From NCBI GenBank assembly GCA_025453525.1, contig JALOQD010000006.1, positions 1 through 36,957 on the forward strand: 36,957 bases of DNA, in the 5' to 3' direction. Position 1 is the first letter of the stretch, and each line of letters starts with the position of its first letter. Shown piece by piece: positions 1 to 10,211 of the stretch. Position numbers and translations under genes: made by a program. The stretch is from Myxococcota bacterium. GTDB taxonomy: Bacteria > Myxococcota_A > Polyangia > JAAYKL01. A model generated the notes under the pieces. That model had not been told where the DNA came from. It saw nothing but the letters and a program-made list of their open reading frames with translations, and did not search any database.

Positions 1-171
1 ACGGGTCTCGGTTGCCCCTTCAACCAATGTCTTTCTTCATTTTTTGCTCACCCGCGCCCGTGCGCGAGCGCAGCCTCGACTGGTGATGGTGGATCCTGGC
101 CACCTCCTCCCCTTGCCATAACCGCGGCAAGAGATCTAGGCTCGAGGGGAGCACTTGTGCGGAGGTTTATC

Positions 172-702
172 ATGAGCCGCTTCATCGGCAAGATCCTTCT
201 TCGGGCTTTCGGCATTGTCGCCGCCTCTTTTGCCCTGGCCCTATCGGCCAACGCGTTGCGGCCAGGCGGTATTCCCATCGTGGCACCCGTGCCTTACGAC
301 ATCTTTGCCCCCTGTCGCGACTCGGAGGCGAAGGTCGAGTCTGTGTGCGCACAGTGCCTGGCCGGAAAGACCGATGTGCTTTACCTGGACGCACGGCCGG
401 CAGAGGAGTTCGCCGCAGGCCACGTGGAAGGGGCGCTCAACGTTCCGTATTCCGTACTGCAAGGCGCGAGCGACGACGACGTGGAGAAAGTGCGACGAGA
501 GGCCAAGGCGCGCGGTTTGAGCGCACTCGTGGTTTACGGCGCTCTGCAAGACCCTGAGTCGACCGATGGCGTCATTGACCTGGCCAAGCCGCTGGCCGAG
601 CAGCTCTTCGAGGCAGGCCTCTCGAATGCCCGTCACTACGAAGGAAGCCTCGATGAATTGAAGAAGTCGGCGCCTTGGAAGGTCCAAGGAGGTGCGCCAT
701 GA
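172..702 (+). CDS. Exported rhodanese-like domain protein, catalytic Cys absent
   Basis: First gene of a three-gene operon. I place the start at the ATG at 172 because GGAGG lies at 161-165, six bases upstream; an in-frame GTG at 157 has no such site. The 176-residue product has a hydrophobic N-terminal segment (signal peptide or anchor) and then a rhodanese-like fold, recognisable from the YLDARPAEEFAAGHVEGA stretch. In active rhodaneses the loop after the LVVY strand starts with the sulfur-carrying Cys; here it reads YGALQDPESTDG, with Gly in place of Cys. The protein is therefore probably a non-catalytic rhodanese-fold protein, perhaps a binding partner in periplasmic thiol chemistry. The stop overlaps the next start (ATGA at 699-702), which predicts translational coupling with the membrane protein and DsbA-like oxidoreductase that follow. 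Fold assignment is fairly secure; the role is inferred from neighbours. Confidence 0.8.
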   Translation: MSRFIGKILLRAFGIVAASFALALSANALRPGGIPIVAPVPYDIFAPCRDSEAKVESVCAQCLAGKTDVLYLDARPAEEFAAGHVEGALNVPYSVLQGASDDDVEKVRREAKARGLSALVVYGALQDPESTDGVIDLAKPLAEQLFEAGLSNARHYEGSLDELKKSAPWKVQGGAP

Positions 703-1172
703 GCGACAAGATGTCCTTGTGGCTCGATGGAGGCAAAGTCGCGGGCCGCTTGCTGCTCGCCGGGACATTTGCATGGGCATGCGTACACAAGATCGCCGAG
801 CCCTTCGATTTCGCATTGCAGGTGGCCACCTATCAGATCCTGCCGCTGTCGCTCATCAACCTCATGGCCATTGTGCTGCCTTGGCTCGAAGCTGTGCTGG
901 CGGTGCTGCTCGTGCTCGGACTATGGACGAGGGCTTCGAGTTTGGTGACAGCTGGGCTCAACCTCATGTTCATCGTCGCGATTGGAATGGCTTTGCACGC
1001 CAAGCTGCATCTGCAGTGCGGGTGTTTTGCCTCGGAGGGCGCAGGAGAGGAAATGGACGCCTCGCTCATTGTTCGGGATGTGGGGCTTTTGCTGGTCTGC
1101 GTTTTTCTCCTCTTCGCCAAGCCAGACCGATGGACTCTCGATCGCTTTTTAGGAAAGGAGCGTCACTCATGA
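699..1172 (+). CDS. MauE/DoxX-like four-helix inner-membrane protein
   Basis: Starts at the ATG at 699, overlapping the rhodanese stop, with AGGAGG at 687-692. The 157-residue product has about four hydrophobic helices: one near the N-terminus (GRLLLAGTFAWACVHKIAEP), one in the LINLMAIVLPWLEAVLAVLL area, one near LNLMFIVAIGMA, and one in DVGLLLVCVFLLF. This fits the MauE/DoxX family of small membrane proteins. MauE is needed to mature the disulfide-rich methylamine dehydrogenase subunit, and relatives often sit next to thioredoxin-fold genes. A short Cys-x-Cys (QCGCF) lies in the loop before the last helix and could be redox active. Its position between a rhodanese-like gene and a DsbA-like gene supports a role in electron transfer or disulfide handling at the inner membrane. 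The exact reaction is unknown. Confidence 0.8.
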   Translation: MSDKMSLWLDGGKVAGRLLLAGTFAWACVHKIAEPFDFALQVATYQILPLSLINLMAIVLPWLEAVLAVLLVLGLWTRASSLVTAGLNLMFIVAIGMALHAKLHLQCGCFASEGAGEEMDASLIVRDVGLLLVCVFLLFAKPDRWTLDRFLGKERHS

Positions 1173-2031
1173 CCTTTTTGCATTGTCTTGCGCGCAGCGC
1201 CCTCGTTCTTGCCGCGCTAGCCTGGTGCGGGCCTGCCGCGGCCGAGGTTCCCTGGTCTGCGCTCATGGGCATCGACGCCAAGACCCTCGATGGCGCGCAG
1301 AAGGGCAGAGTTGAAAAATTGCTCGATGGGCTTGCCAACACCCGCGGCTGCGAAGGAACCTTAAGCTCGTGCATCAAGGAAGGAGATCTCACCGCTCGTC
1401 GGCACGGTGGCTACGTGGCTCGCATGGTGCGGAAAAACAAAACCGACAAGGACATCGAGTCCGGCATCGCCGACCGTGCGGCCTCGGCGTTTCCGGCGCG
1501 AACCTTCAAAGTGAACGTCGAAGATCGCCCGAGCCGGGGGAAGGACTCCGCCCCTGTGAGCTTGGTGGAGTTTGCCTGCTTCGAGTGTCCGTACTGCGCT
1601 TACCTCGCGCCCAAGCTCGCGGATCTTGGGAAGACCTTTGGCGGCAAGGTGCGCCATGTGTACAAATTCTTCCCAGTACGAAGCCATGAGCGGGGTGTGC
1701 CTGCGGCTCTTTCGGGTCTTGCAGCTTTCCGACAGGACAAGTTTTGGCCCATGCACGACCTCTTGTACTCGAATCGGGCAGCCCTTGGAGACAAAGAACT
1801 GCAAGCCTATGCCAAAAAGGTGGGACTCGACATCGCCCAGTACAAAGCCGCTATCGCGGCGCCCGAGTCGATGAAGGTTGTCGAAAAAGATAAGCTCGAG
1901 GGCATGCGCCTAGGTGTCGACGGCACGCCGGCTTTTTTCGTCAATGGCAAGTTGTACAAGGGCAGTGCCGATTACGATGAGCTCATGGATCGCATTGCAG
2001 AGGAAATCGACATCGTGGAAGGGCGTGTCCG

Positions 2032-2035
<4 letters not shown>
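1169..2035 (+). CDS. DsbA-family thiol:disulfide oxidoreductase, exported
   Basis: Start ATG at 1169 overlaps the previous stop as ATGA, with AGGAAAGGAG just upstream. The 288-residue protein has a signal peptide ending near AAA-E (residue 25), a helical N-terminal part of about 100 residues, and a thioredoxin-fold domain with active-site C140-P-Y-C143 and the cis-proline loop G-T-P254. The inserted helical region and the motif CPYC (CPHC in E. coli DsbA) place it in the DsbA / thioredoxin_4 group that oxidises or isomerises disulfides in the periplasm. It ends the rhodanese-MauE-DsbA operon; MauE-like neighbours suggest the membrane partner. The stop codon (2033-2035) overlaps by three bases the stop of the convergent response-regulator gene, so no terminator lies between them. 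Confidence 0.9.
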
Positions 2036-4713
<2,678 letters not shown>

Positions 4714-4744
4714 CGCTTATTGCCCTCGCCGGCTAGCGACATTT

Positions 4745-4772
4745 TTTCTAAATTCAGACAAGTATACGTCAA
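4745..4772 (-). promoter_or_regulatory. Candidate sigma70-type promoter for the receiver-DUF4388 gene
   Basis: Reading the minus strand, TTGACG (4772-4767), a 16-base spacer and TAGAAA (4750-4745) sit in a locally AT-rich stretch. The predicted start of transcription is about 25 bases before the TTG start codon. The -35 box is a 5/6 match and the -10 a 4/6 match; prediction by eye only. Confidence 0.4.
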
Positions 4773-4908
4773 TATGAACAATCCGGTAGCGAGCATCTCT
4801 TGTCAAGGAAAGGAGGGCTCTTTGAATGTTCGCAAGGCAAGTCATTGGACAAGACCGTGGATGAGGGGGTATGTTTTACCGAAGCAACTGTGCCAATGGA
4901 GGACTGCC

Positions 4909-5304
4909 GTGAGAGCAACTGTATTCGTCGTATTGACTCTGTGCCTCGTTTGGATGGGCGGATGCAACAAAGGTTTCAGCATCGATGACGTTGCGCCAGC
5001 CGTGGGTGTGATGGCAGGCAACGAACCGGTCAAAATCCGCGGGAGCGGGTTCGATCCGCAGACCGGCTACACCGTCTATTTCGGAACCAGCAAGTCGCCC
5101 CATGTCGTCGTGAGCGGCAGTGACAGCATCACAGCCACGACTCCAACCTCGGAGAAGCCCGGAGCCGTGGATGTGCGGGTGCTCACCGACTCGGGCGAGG
5201 AGTATCTCCTGCGCCGCGCCTTTCGGTACATCGAGAAGGCGGACCTCGACATCCGGGACTTTGGCCAGCGCCGCAGCCAGAGAGAGAAGGGAACCGATCA
5301 ATAG
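4909..5304 (+). CDS. Small lipoprotein with one IPT/TIG domain
   Basis: A 131-residue lipoprotein. I chose the GTG at 4909 because GGAGGA ends five bases upstream and it gives a normal signal peptide with lipobox MGGC, the Cys being residue 20. A longer form starting at TTG 4822 also has a good AGGAGG site and stays in frame, so the start is not settled. After the Cys, residues about 28-112 form an IPT/TIG immunoglobulin-like domain, recognised by the pattern APAVGVMAGNEPVKIRGSGF, then GTSKSP, and a closing VRVLTDSGEEYL. The C-terminus is charged (RRSQREKG). TIG domains in surface lipoproteins usually mediate protein or carbohydrate contacts. It is flanked by divergent and convergent neighbours, so it is probably transcribed alone. 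No specific function can be assigned. Confidence 0.8.
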   Translation: MRATVFVVLTLCLVWMGGCNKGFSIDDVAPAVGVMAGNEPVKIRGSGFDPQTGYTVYFGTSKSPHVVVSGSDSITATTPTSEKPGAVDVRVLTDSGEEYLLRRAFRYIEKADLDIRDFGQRRSQREKGTDQ

Positions 5305-5487
5305 CGGTTGTTCCCTAGTTCTTTGGCCTCGCACAAGATCGACTTCCCATTCGGGGGCGGAGTTTGTAACTCGTCCAGCCTTGAGGCTCCTCGAGTGAAT
5401 ACCACTCGTGCTTTAGCCGACGGCTCTTGCAGGGTGGTCGAGTAGTACCTCGTCAAGCCTCCGATGACGGGTACTCAATCCCCCTGA

Positions 5488-5507
5488 CCCCCTTTGTTCA
5501 AAGGGGG
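5488..5507. terminator. Perfect palindrome CCCCCTTTG-TT-CAAAGGGGG between convergent genes
   Basis: Nine-base arms (5488-5496 and 5499-5507) are fully complementary, so the hairpin can form on either strand (8 bp with a four-base loop). It lies in the 280-bp gap between the 3' ends of the TIG lipoprotein and the FHA-GGDEF gene, the right place for a bidirectional terminator, although no clear U-tract follows. From memory, C-run/TTTG/G-run palindromes of this kind recur as interspersed repeats in many bacterial genomes. The rest of the gap (5305-5584) holds a weaker hairpin, CGAGTG/CACTCG at 5392-5408, and nothing coding that I can support. Confidence 0.5.
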
Positions 5508-5584
5508 AAATCGCCATTCCGACCCGACTTTTTTGAGTTGACTGAGCAGTAGCAGCGATGGCGCATGGGCGGCCAGTCGGGCGA

Positions 5585-6478
5585 TCAACCTCGGACGCAG
5601 TTTCGCCCGTCGCCTTTGGCTTGATACATCTTGGCGTCGGCTTTTTGAATGAGCTCGTTGGGCGTGAGAGGATCGCCGCAAGTGTCGGCTACACCGATGC
5701 TCACGGTCACGGGGATCTCCTCGCCTTCGAAGATAAACGTGTAGCCCGCGACCCTTTGGCGCAGTTGGTCGGCAAGCTCCAGGGCGCCTTCGGCGTTGGT
5801 TTCGGGTAGGAGGATAGCGAACTCCTCGCCGCCGTAGCGAGCGAAGATCTCCTCGCGCCGCGATCTCGTGGAGATGACTCGCGCGAGTGCCTGGAGCACG
5901 TAGTCGCCGGCCAGGTGTCCGTACTTGTCGTTGATGCGCTTGAAGAAGTCGACATCGAACATCAGCATGGACAGCGGGCGTTGGTAGCGCTGAGCGCGCG
6001 ACATCTCACGCTCCAGAGCCTCGAGGAAGTAGCGCTTGTTGTAGATTTCCGTCAGACCGTCCTTGATGGTCATGCGGTAGATCTCTTCGTGGTAGGCAGA
6101 CTCCACGTCGTTGCCCATGAGGTACTTGAAGATGGTGTCGCCGATCTTGATCTGGTCGCCGTTCTCGAGCTCTTGAGAGAGGATCTGGCGGTTGTTGACG
6201 TAGGTGCCGTTGGTGCTCTGCAAGTCGGTCACGACGCGCTTGCGACCTTCGATGGTGAGGCGCGCATGGCGCCTGGACACGGAGTCGCTGTTGATGACGA
6301 TGTTGTTGGCCTGGTCGCGGCCGATGGTCATCATCTTGGGGGAGAGCTCGTGCTTGCGGCCCATGTCCGTGCCAGGCGGGTAGATGTGGACGAGAGCATC
6401 CTGATGGCTCTCGGGCGGCTCGAACGTGAGAGCGTCAGTGACACGGGTTTTACTTTCGATATCGTCCGGTTCGTACAT
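5585..6478 (-). CDS. FHA-GGDEF diguanylate cyclase
   Basis: The 297-residue protein joins an N-terminal forkhead-associated domain (about residues 30-125) to a GGDEF domain (about 135-297). The FHA part keeps the phosphothreonine-binding signature: TIGRD, SVSRRHARL and STNGTYVN. The cyclase part has the active-site loop G216-G-E-E-F220, the upstream FDVDFFKRINDKYGH metal/GTP motif and the C-terminal ADAKMYQAK helix, so it should make cyclic di-GMP from GTP. At the product-inhibition site, where RxxD is expected, the sequence has R207-R-E-E210, so feedback inhibition may be altered. There is no signal peptide or membrane helix, so it is cytoplasmic. FHA suggests control by a Thr kinase; a Ser/Thr kinase is coded about 25 kb away at 31692-34358, but a link is only a guess. 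It is transcribed divergently from queG. Confidence 0.93.
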   Translation of the reverse strand: MYEPDDIESKTRVTDALTFEPPESHQDALVHIYPPGTDMGRKHELSPKMMTIGRDQANNIVINSDSVSRRHARLTIEGRKRVVTDLQSTNGTYVNNRQILSQELENGDQIKIGDTIFKYLMGNDVESAYHEEIYRMTIKDGLTEIYNKRYFLEALEREMSRAQRYQRPLSMLMFDVDFFKRINDKYGHLAGDYVLQALARVISTRSRREEIFARYGGEEFAILLPETNAEGALELADQLRQRVAGYTFIFEGEEIPVTVSIGVADTCGDPLTPNELIQKADAKMYQAKGDGRNCVRG

Positions 6479-6554
6479 TGCCCGTTTTTCGGCTCGTTTG
6501 ATCGCCGTGTTCCTTTACTTAAGGCAATTGAGCATTTTAGATTATCACAATTCC

Positions 6555-7586
6555 ATGAAAGTGCATCCTTCTGACCTGGTTTCTGTTTCCGAGGGCGTGT
6601 TGTGTGCCGGTGTAGGGCTCGAGCACGGGGCCTTGAGCGGCATCGCGTCCTTGCTTGCCCGAGAAGGGGCAGTGGCCGCTGGCGTGGTCCGCGCGGGTCC
6701 GCTACCAGAATGGATCACCAAGCGCTACGAGGCATGGCTTTGCTCAGGCAACGCCAAGGGGCTCGACTACCTGGGTCGCCACCACGGTCCTCGGTTCGAT
6801 ACGAGCCATGTGGGGCTTCTTCAAAAAGGAGCGAGTCTCGTGCTGTGCGCAGCGTTTCCCTACGCGGACGGTGCGAGACAGGACGGACTGTGGCCGCTGG
6901 TGGCGCGCCATGCGCGAGGTGTGGACTACCACCTCACGGTGCGCGATCGGCTCGCCCGCGTTTCATTGGCCATCGAGCAGCTCGTGCCCGGCAGTCGCTG
7001 TCGAGTGGTAGTGGATACGGCGCCTCTGCTCGAGCGCAGCTTGGCCGTGGCGTGCGGGCTCGGCACTATCGGTCGCAGTGGCATGCTGCTGGTGCCATCC
7101 GTGGGGCCCAAGGTCGTGCTGGGCGAGATCATTTGCGCAGAAGTGCCGGCAGATGGCGCGGCTCAGTGGCCAGAGTCACGGAGTGAGGACTTTCCAGACT
7201 GTGGTGATTGTCGCGCCTGCGTGGATGCCTGTCCTCTGAGAGCGATCCAAAAGGACGGCACAGTCGATGTGCGCCGTTGCCTTTCTTACTGGACCATTGA
7301 GGCGCCGGACCAAGAGCTCCCGATTGAGGTGATGAAGACGAGTCAGCTGTTGTTTGGTTGCGATGTGTGCACCGAGGTTTGTCCCAAGTGCCGCCCGATG
7401 GCGACCGCGCTCGAGCCCGGACCCAGCGGCGGTCTGGATGCCTTGTCCCTGGTCCAACTGGAGGATGTGTCGAATGAGGAGCTTTCGAAAGCCCTGCGCG
7501 GCACGGCCCTCGAGCGCACCGGCATCTCGCGTGTGCGGCGCAATGCCCGGGCGGTTGCGCATCAGCTGCCGCGGACGAGGCTCTGA
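6555..7586 (+). CDS. queG: Epoxyqueuosine reductase QueG
   Basis: QueG carries out the last step of queuosine synthesis, reducing epoxyqueuosine to queuosine in the wobble base of GUN-anticodon tRNAs, using cobalamin and two [4Fe-4S] clusters. The 343-residue length is close to the family's usual size. Visible signatures are the conserved DTAPLLER region with its catalytic Asp, the GLGTIGRSG loop, the first ferredoxin motif C216-x2-C219-x2-C222-x3-C226-P, the RRCLSYWTIE stretch that supplies a further ligand, and the second motif C269-x2-C272-x3-C276-P. The HEAT-like tail found in some QueG proteins is absent. The ATG at 6555 gives the family N-terminus, but no good ribosome site precedes it. 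A weak promoter-like pair (TTTACT 6514-6519, TAGATT 6538-6543) would give a very short leader. Its 3' end overlaps the convergent TlpA-like gene by 25 bases. Confidence 0.95.
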   Translation: MKVHPSDLVSVSEGVLCAGVGLEHGALSGIASLLAREGAVAAGVVRAGPLPEWITKRYEAWLCSGNAKGLDYLGRHHGPRFDTSHVGLLQKGASLVLCAAFPYADGARQDGLWPLVARHARGVDYHLTVRDRLARVSLAIEQLVPGSRCRVVVDTAPLLERSLAVACGLGTIGRSGMLLVPSVGPKVVLGEIICAEVPADGAAQWPESRSEDFPDCGDCRACVDACPLRAIQKDGTVDVRRCLSYWTIEAPDQELPIEVMKTSQLLFGCDVCTEVCPKCRPMATALEPGPSGGLDALSLVQLEDVSNEELSKALRGTALERTGISRVRRNARAVAHQLPRTRL

Positions 7587-8188
7587 ACGATAGTGAAATC
7601 GCTTTCGGCAATCGCGCCAGTGCGCACGCAGCGCAGCTCTCCGCCAGGAGCGAGAAGCACGTTGATGGGAATGGCAGTGTCCTTGCGCAGGCCGTGAGGG
7701 ATGAGCCAGTCACTGAGGGCTGCGGCCTTGAACAGGCGCAGAGACACGCCGGGGGCTACATTGTGCCGCGTAGCGAGGAAGGTGTTGAGCTCAGCGGGGT
7801 CTTCGTCCACGGATACGTACCAAAGGTCGAGCGCCGCTCCTTGATTGCTCAGGCTCTGGACCCACCGGTCGATGAGCGGCATCTCGCGCAGACACGGACC
7901 GCACCAGGTGGCCCAGAAGTTGAGCCACACCCATCTATCCTTGGGTAGTGGGCTCGGCTGTGTGCCCAAGCGGGCCACCGTGGCTGGCGGGAGGAACAGC
8001 TTAGGGCCTTTGCCGGATTCGCGATAGAGGTCGCACCAAGTGCGGGGCGATGGCTCGCTGCCCTTGGCCATCACGGCGATGACTCTTTCCGAAGGCCGCG
8101 CAGACCGCGTCGAGGACCGGTCAGAGCATGCGATGCACAGCAGGCTCAACGCGATGAGTGCGAGACCGAATACTCGAGGCGTCATCAT
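7562..8188 (-). CDS. TlpA/ResA-like thioredoxin-fold lipoprotein
   Basis: The last gene of a three-gene redox operon. I use the ATG at 8188, which overlaps the upstream stop as ATGA; an in-frame ATG at 8206 is also possible and neither has a strong ribosome site. The 208-residue product has a lipoprotein signal peptide ending in CIAC (Cys21; Cys at -3 is unusual) and a TlpA/ResA-type thioredoxin domain. The active site is W-C96-G-P-C99 within NFWATWCGPCLREMP, and the cis-proline region reads TAIPINVLLAP. Family members reduce disulfides on exported proteins such as apocytochrome c. Here the partner is more likely the VKOR-DsbA oxidase encoded first in the operon, giving an oxidant and a reductant or isomerase together. 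The gene's 3' end runs 25 bases into queG on the other strand. Confidence 0.9.
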   Translation of the reverse strand: MMTPRVFGLALIALSLLCIACSDRSSTRSARPSERVIAVMAKGSEPSPRTWCDLYRESGKGPKLFLPPATVARLGTQPSPLPKDRWVWLNFWATWCGPCLREMPLIDRWVQSLSNQGAALDLWYVSVDEDPAELNTFLATRHNVAPGVSLRLFKAAALSDWLIPHGLRKDTAIPINVLLAPGGELRCVRTGAIAESDFTIVQSLVRGS

Positions 8189-8883
8189 AGTCTGCAGTCG
8201 ATCCATGCGATGAACGCCGACCGGTTGAGCTCTGCGGCCGAGCAGGGTTGATCACCGCGGGAGCGCTTCCACCCGCAGTACTCATCTTCGAGTTGGGCAA
8301 ACTCCTCGCCCAGCCACAAAAGACCCACTTCCTTGTCGAGGTCTGGATCGTTGAACCTTTGGCGCAAGTGAGCGAGCACTGCATTGGCGCGGCCCTCGGA
8401 GAGCGTGCGATTTGTTTCGGTCGAGCCATCGGGGGAGGCGCGGGACACTACGAAAAAGTAGCTGGCGCCACGCTGGTCAGAGAACGTTCTGTCGAGAAAA
8501 TCGATGGCCGAAGCGTCGAGCTCGGTCTTGCCCTGATCGAATTGAATGATCGCCGCCCGATCGGCGAGAGGTCGAAAAAGCGCGTTGAAGTCGGCTCCGG
8601 ACATGGCCGCTACGTTCTTGGCCTGGAGAGGCTCGCAGCCGCGGCTCACCTGGCCTTCCTTTATCAGACCACACGAGGTCAGCACTCGGCGCAGGATGAC
8701 CTTGAGCTCGGCCGAACAGTACCCCTCGTCCGCGACCGCAGCCACCGCGACCTTCTGTCCTTCACCCACAGAGCGAACGGCATCGGCGCGGCGAGCGGCG
8801 CTGCTGGTCCACGACGAAACCGAGATGACGACGATGCTCAGCGTGAGCACTCCGAGCACGCCTTGAGTGATGAGGTGTTTCAT
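8185..8883 (-). CDS. OmpA-like domain protein with N-terminal membrane anchor
   Basis: Start ATG at 8883 overlaps the VKOR-DsbA stop (ATGA) and has GGAGG nine bases upstream. The 232-residue protein has one hydrophobic segment near residues 10-30 (signal anchor or uncleaved signal), a Cys-containing segment (YCSAELK, SCGLIK, RGCEPL), and an OmpA-like domain at about 110-190: IIQFDQGKTELDASAIDFLD, then TETNRTLSEGRANAV. OmpA-like domains bind peptidoglycan. The C-terminal end has three more cysteines (EYCGWK, QPCSAAE, WIDCRL), so it could be a disulfide-bonded periplasmic protein and a possible substrate of its neighbours. An OmpA-like protein between two thiol oxidoreductases is uncommon. Domain call is moderate because the Asp/Arg peptidoglycan-contact positions are only partly recognisable. 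Confidence 0.75.
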   Translation of the reverse strand: MKHLITQGVLGVLTLSIVVISVSSWTSSAARRADAVRSVGEGQKVAVAAVADEGYCSAELKVILRRVLTSCGLIKEGQVSRGCEPLQAKNVAAMSGADFNALFRPLADRAAIIQFDQGKTELDASAIDFLDRTFSDQRGASYFFVVSRASPDGSTETNRTLSEGRANAVLAHLRQRFNDPDLDKEVGLLWLGEEFAQLEDEYCGWKRSRGDQPCSAAELNRSAFIAWIDCRL

Positions 8884-10118
8884 TGGGGCACCTCCTGCGT
8901 GCGAGCGGCCACCGAGGTGCCAGCGATGAGCTGCGAGAGAGCGAACTCGAGTCCCAGATCGCTGTCTTCGGCGCACAGGCGCTTGCCGCGGATGTAGAGC
9001 TGTGGGGTCATGATCGGGACGGCGTTGGCCACGAGCCAGCGCAGAGACTTGTTGATTTGCGCTTTGACCGCAGGTTTGCCGATGCAGTTCGCGACAGCAG
9101 GGAACTGCTCCCGGATTGTGGCATCGAGCTTTGCTGGATCGCTCGCGCCCAGAGCGCGCAGCTTTTCGTTGTTGAGGAGGGCCCAGTCGATCACCGCCGA
9201 AGCATTATTGCCGGCGCACAGCACGGCCTGGCTCACTTGACAAGCGCCAGGGTGGGGCGATTCGCTGAGCATCCAGTTGCAGGTCTTATCGAGGGGAAAC
9301 AGCACTCCTGTCAGGGAGAGCTTGCTGTCGAAATCGCTGCTGCGCAGCCGGTCCTTGAACCCCTTGCACGCTGGGCACAGGGGGTCGATGATCTCGATCG
9401 CCGGGGTGCCTCCGACGCTGCCTCCGAGCGGAATTTGGATGCGGTACTTGTCTTCGGGCTGCAACAGCTCGCCGCAGCGGGATATGGCCGTGCTGACCAT
9501 CGGCTTGATGCCGAGATAGAAGAAGAGAGGCACGAAGACAAAGACCACGCCCAGCACAAACTGTCCCATGTACAAGGGCCACGCGAGGCCGTGGGGGCGC
9601 TCGGGGTCTGGGGAGCGCCGGGCGACGACGAAGAGGCCGATGGCCGCGCCGAGGCAGCCAAAGGAGGCCAAATAGATGCCCCCGCAGTTGGTGCACACCG
9701 TTCCGATTTCGGCCACAGAGATGTACCAATAGTAGATCGAGGTCAGCACCGGAAGGCTCGCCGCCGCGACCATATACCCCATCTCTTCCGGCCTTCCCGG
9801 GGCGCGGCGCAACAGCATGGAGAGGCCGAGAAACACCAGATAGGCGAACACAGAGAGGCCGAGCAGGGCAATGGGAATGCCGCCCCAAGTCACGTCTCGC
9901 ATGAGGGCCGAATACGGGCTCATCATGACAGCGTAGCAGCCGCTCTCGCCCGTCGAATCCGGTGTGCCCAGGCCCGGCAGGGCCGAACAGGAAACCGAGT
10001 GAACCTGCCGGTCGAGGTGGGCGATATAGTCGTGGGTCGACACTGCGGTGAAGGCGACGCCTATCGCGGCGAAGACCGTGAACAAGACGAGAAGCGCAGG
10101 ATGTGCTTTGTTTTCCAC
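8880..10118 (-). CDS. VKOR-DsbA fusion: membrane disulfide-generating enzyme
   Basis: The 412-residue protein starts with GTG at 10118, with AAGGAG ten bases upstream. Its N-terminal half (about 1-205) is a vitamin K epoxide reductase homologue with about five membrane helices, the quinone-side redox motif C142-T-N-C145 and the loop cysteines C44 and C61. The C-terminal half (about 225-400) is a thioredoxin-fold DsbA domain with C248-P-A-C251 and cis-Pro in MTPQLY. In known bacterial fusions VKOR passes electrons from the DsbA-type domain to quinone, replacing DsbB. This gives one self-contained disulfide-forming enzyme at the inner membrane. It heads an operon of three overlapping genes (8880-8883 and 8185-8188 are ATGA overlaps), followed by an OmpA-like protein and a TlpA-like lipoprotein. 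Confidence 0.93.
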   Translation of the reverse strand: MENKAHPALLVLFTVFAAIGVAFTAVSTHDYIAHLDRQVHSVSCSALPGLGTPDSTGESGCYAVMMSPYSALMRDVTWGGIPIALLGLSVFAYLVFLGLSMLLRRAPGRPEEMGYMVAAASLPVLTSIYYWYISVAEIGTVCTNCGGIYLASFGCLGAAIGLFVVARRSPDPERPHGLAWPLYMGQFVLGVVFVFVPLFFYLGIKPMVSTAISRCGELLQPEDKYRIQIPLGGSVGGTPAIEIIDPLCPACKGFKDRLRSSDFDSKLSLTGVLFPLDKTCNWMLSESPHPGACQVSQAVLCAGNNASAVIDWALLNNEKLRALGASDPAKLDATIREQFPAVANCIGKPAVKAQINKSLRWLVANAVPIMTPQLYIRGKRLCAEDSDLGLEFALSQLIAGTSVAARTQEVPQ

Positions 10119-10139
10119 CGCGATAGTTCTCCTTGCTAG

Positions 10140-10157
10140 CGGCTTCTTTCTAAGCCG
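10140..10157. other. Hairpin CGGCTT-CTTTCT-AAGCCG in the gap between two minus-strand operons
   Basis: A perfect six-base stem with a six-base loop lies 22 bases before the VKOR-DsbA start and 55 bases after the ATP-grasp-GNAT stop. It could help end the upstream operon or lie in the VKOR-DsbA leader; no U-tract follows it on the minus strand, so a standard terminator is doubtful. Confidence 0.3.
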
Positions 10158-10211
10158 AGTTTGCTGGCGCCCGCTTTGTTAATGGCCCGAACAGGGCGCC
10201 CGAGTCATCTT

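Noticed and set aside
1-171. 5' end of the window searched for the tail of another gene or a tRNA
   Set aside because: No supported coding frame, tRNA or clear promoter before the rhodanese-like operon.
4826-4867. Thirteen-codon open frame (ATG at 4826) behind a good AGGAGG site upstream of the TIG lipoprotein
   Set aside because: Too short and out of frame with the lipoprotein; the ribosome site more probably serves the longer alternative start at TTG 4822. A leader-peptide role cannot be excluded but nothing supports it.
8883-10139. Plus-strand open frame opposite the VKOR-DsbA gene
   Set aside because: The translation lacks domains and a start signal, while the minus strand has full VKOR and DsbA motifs.
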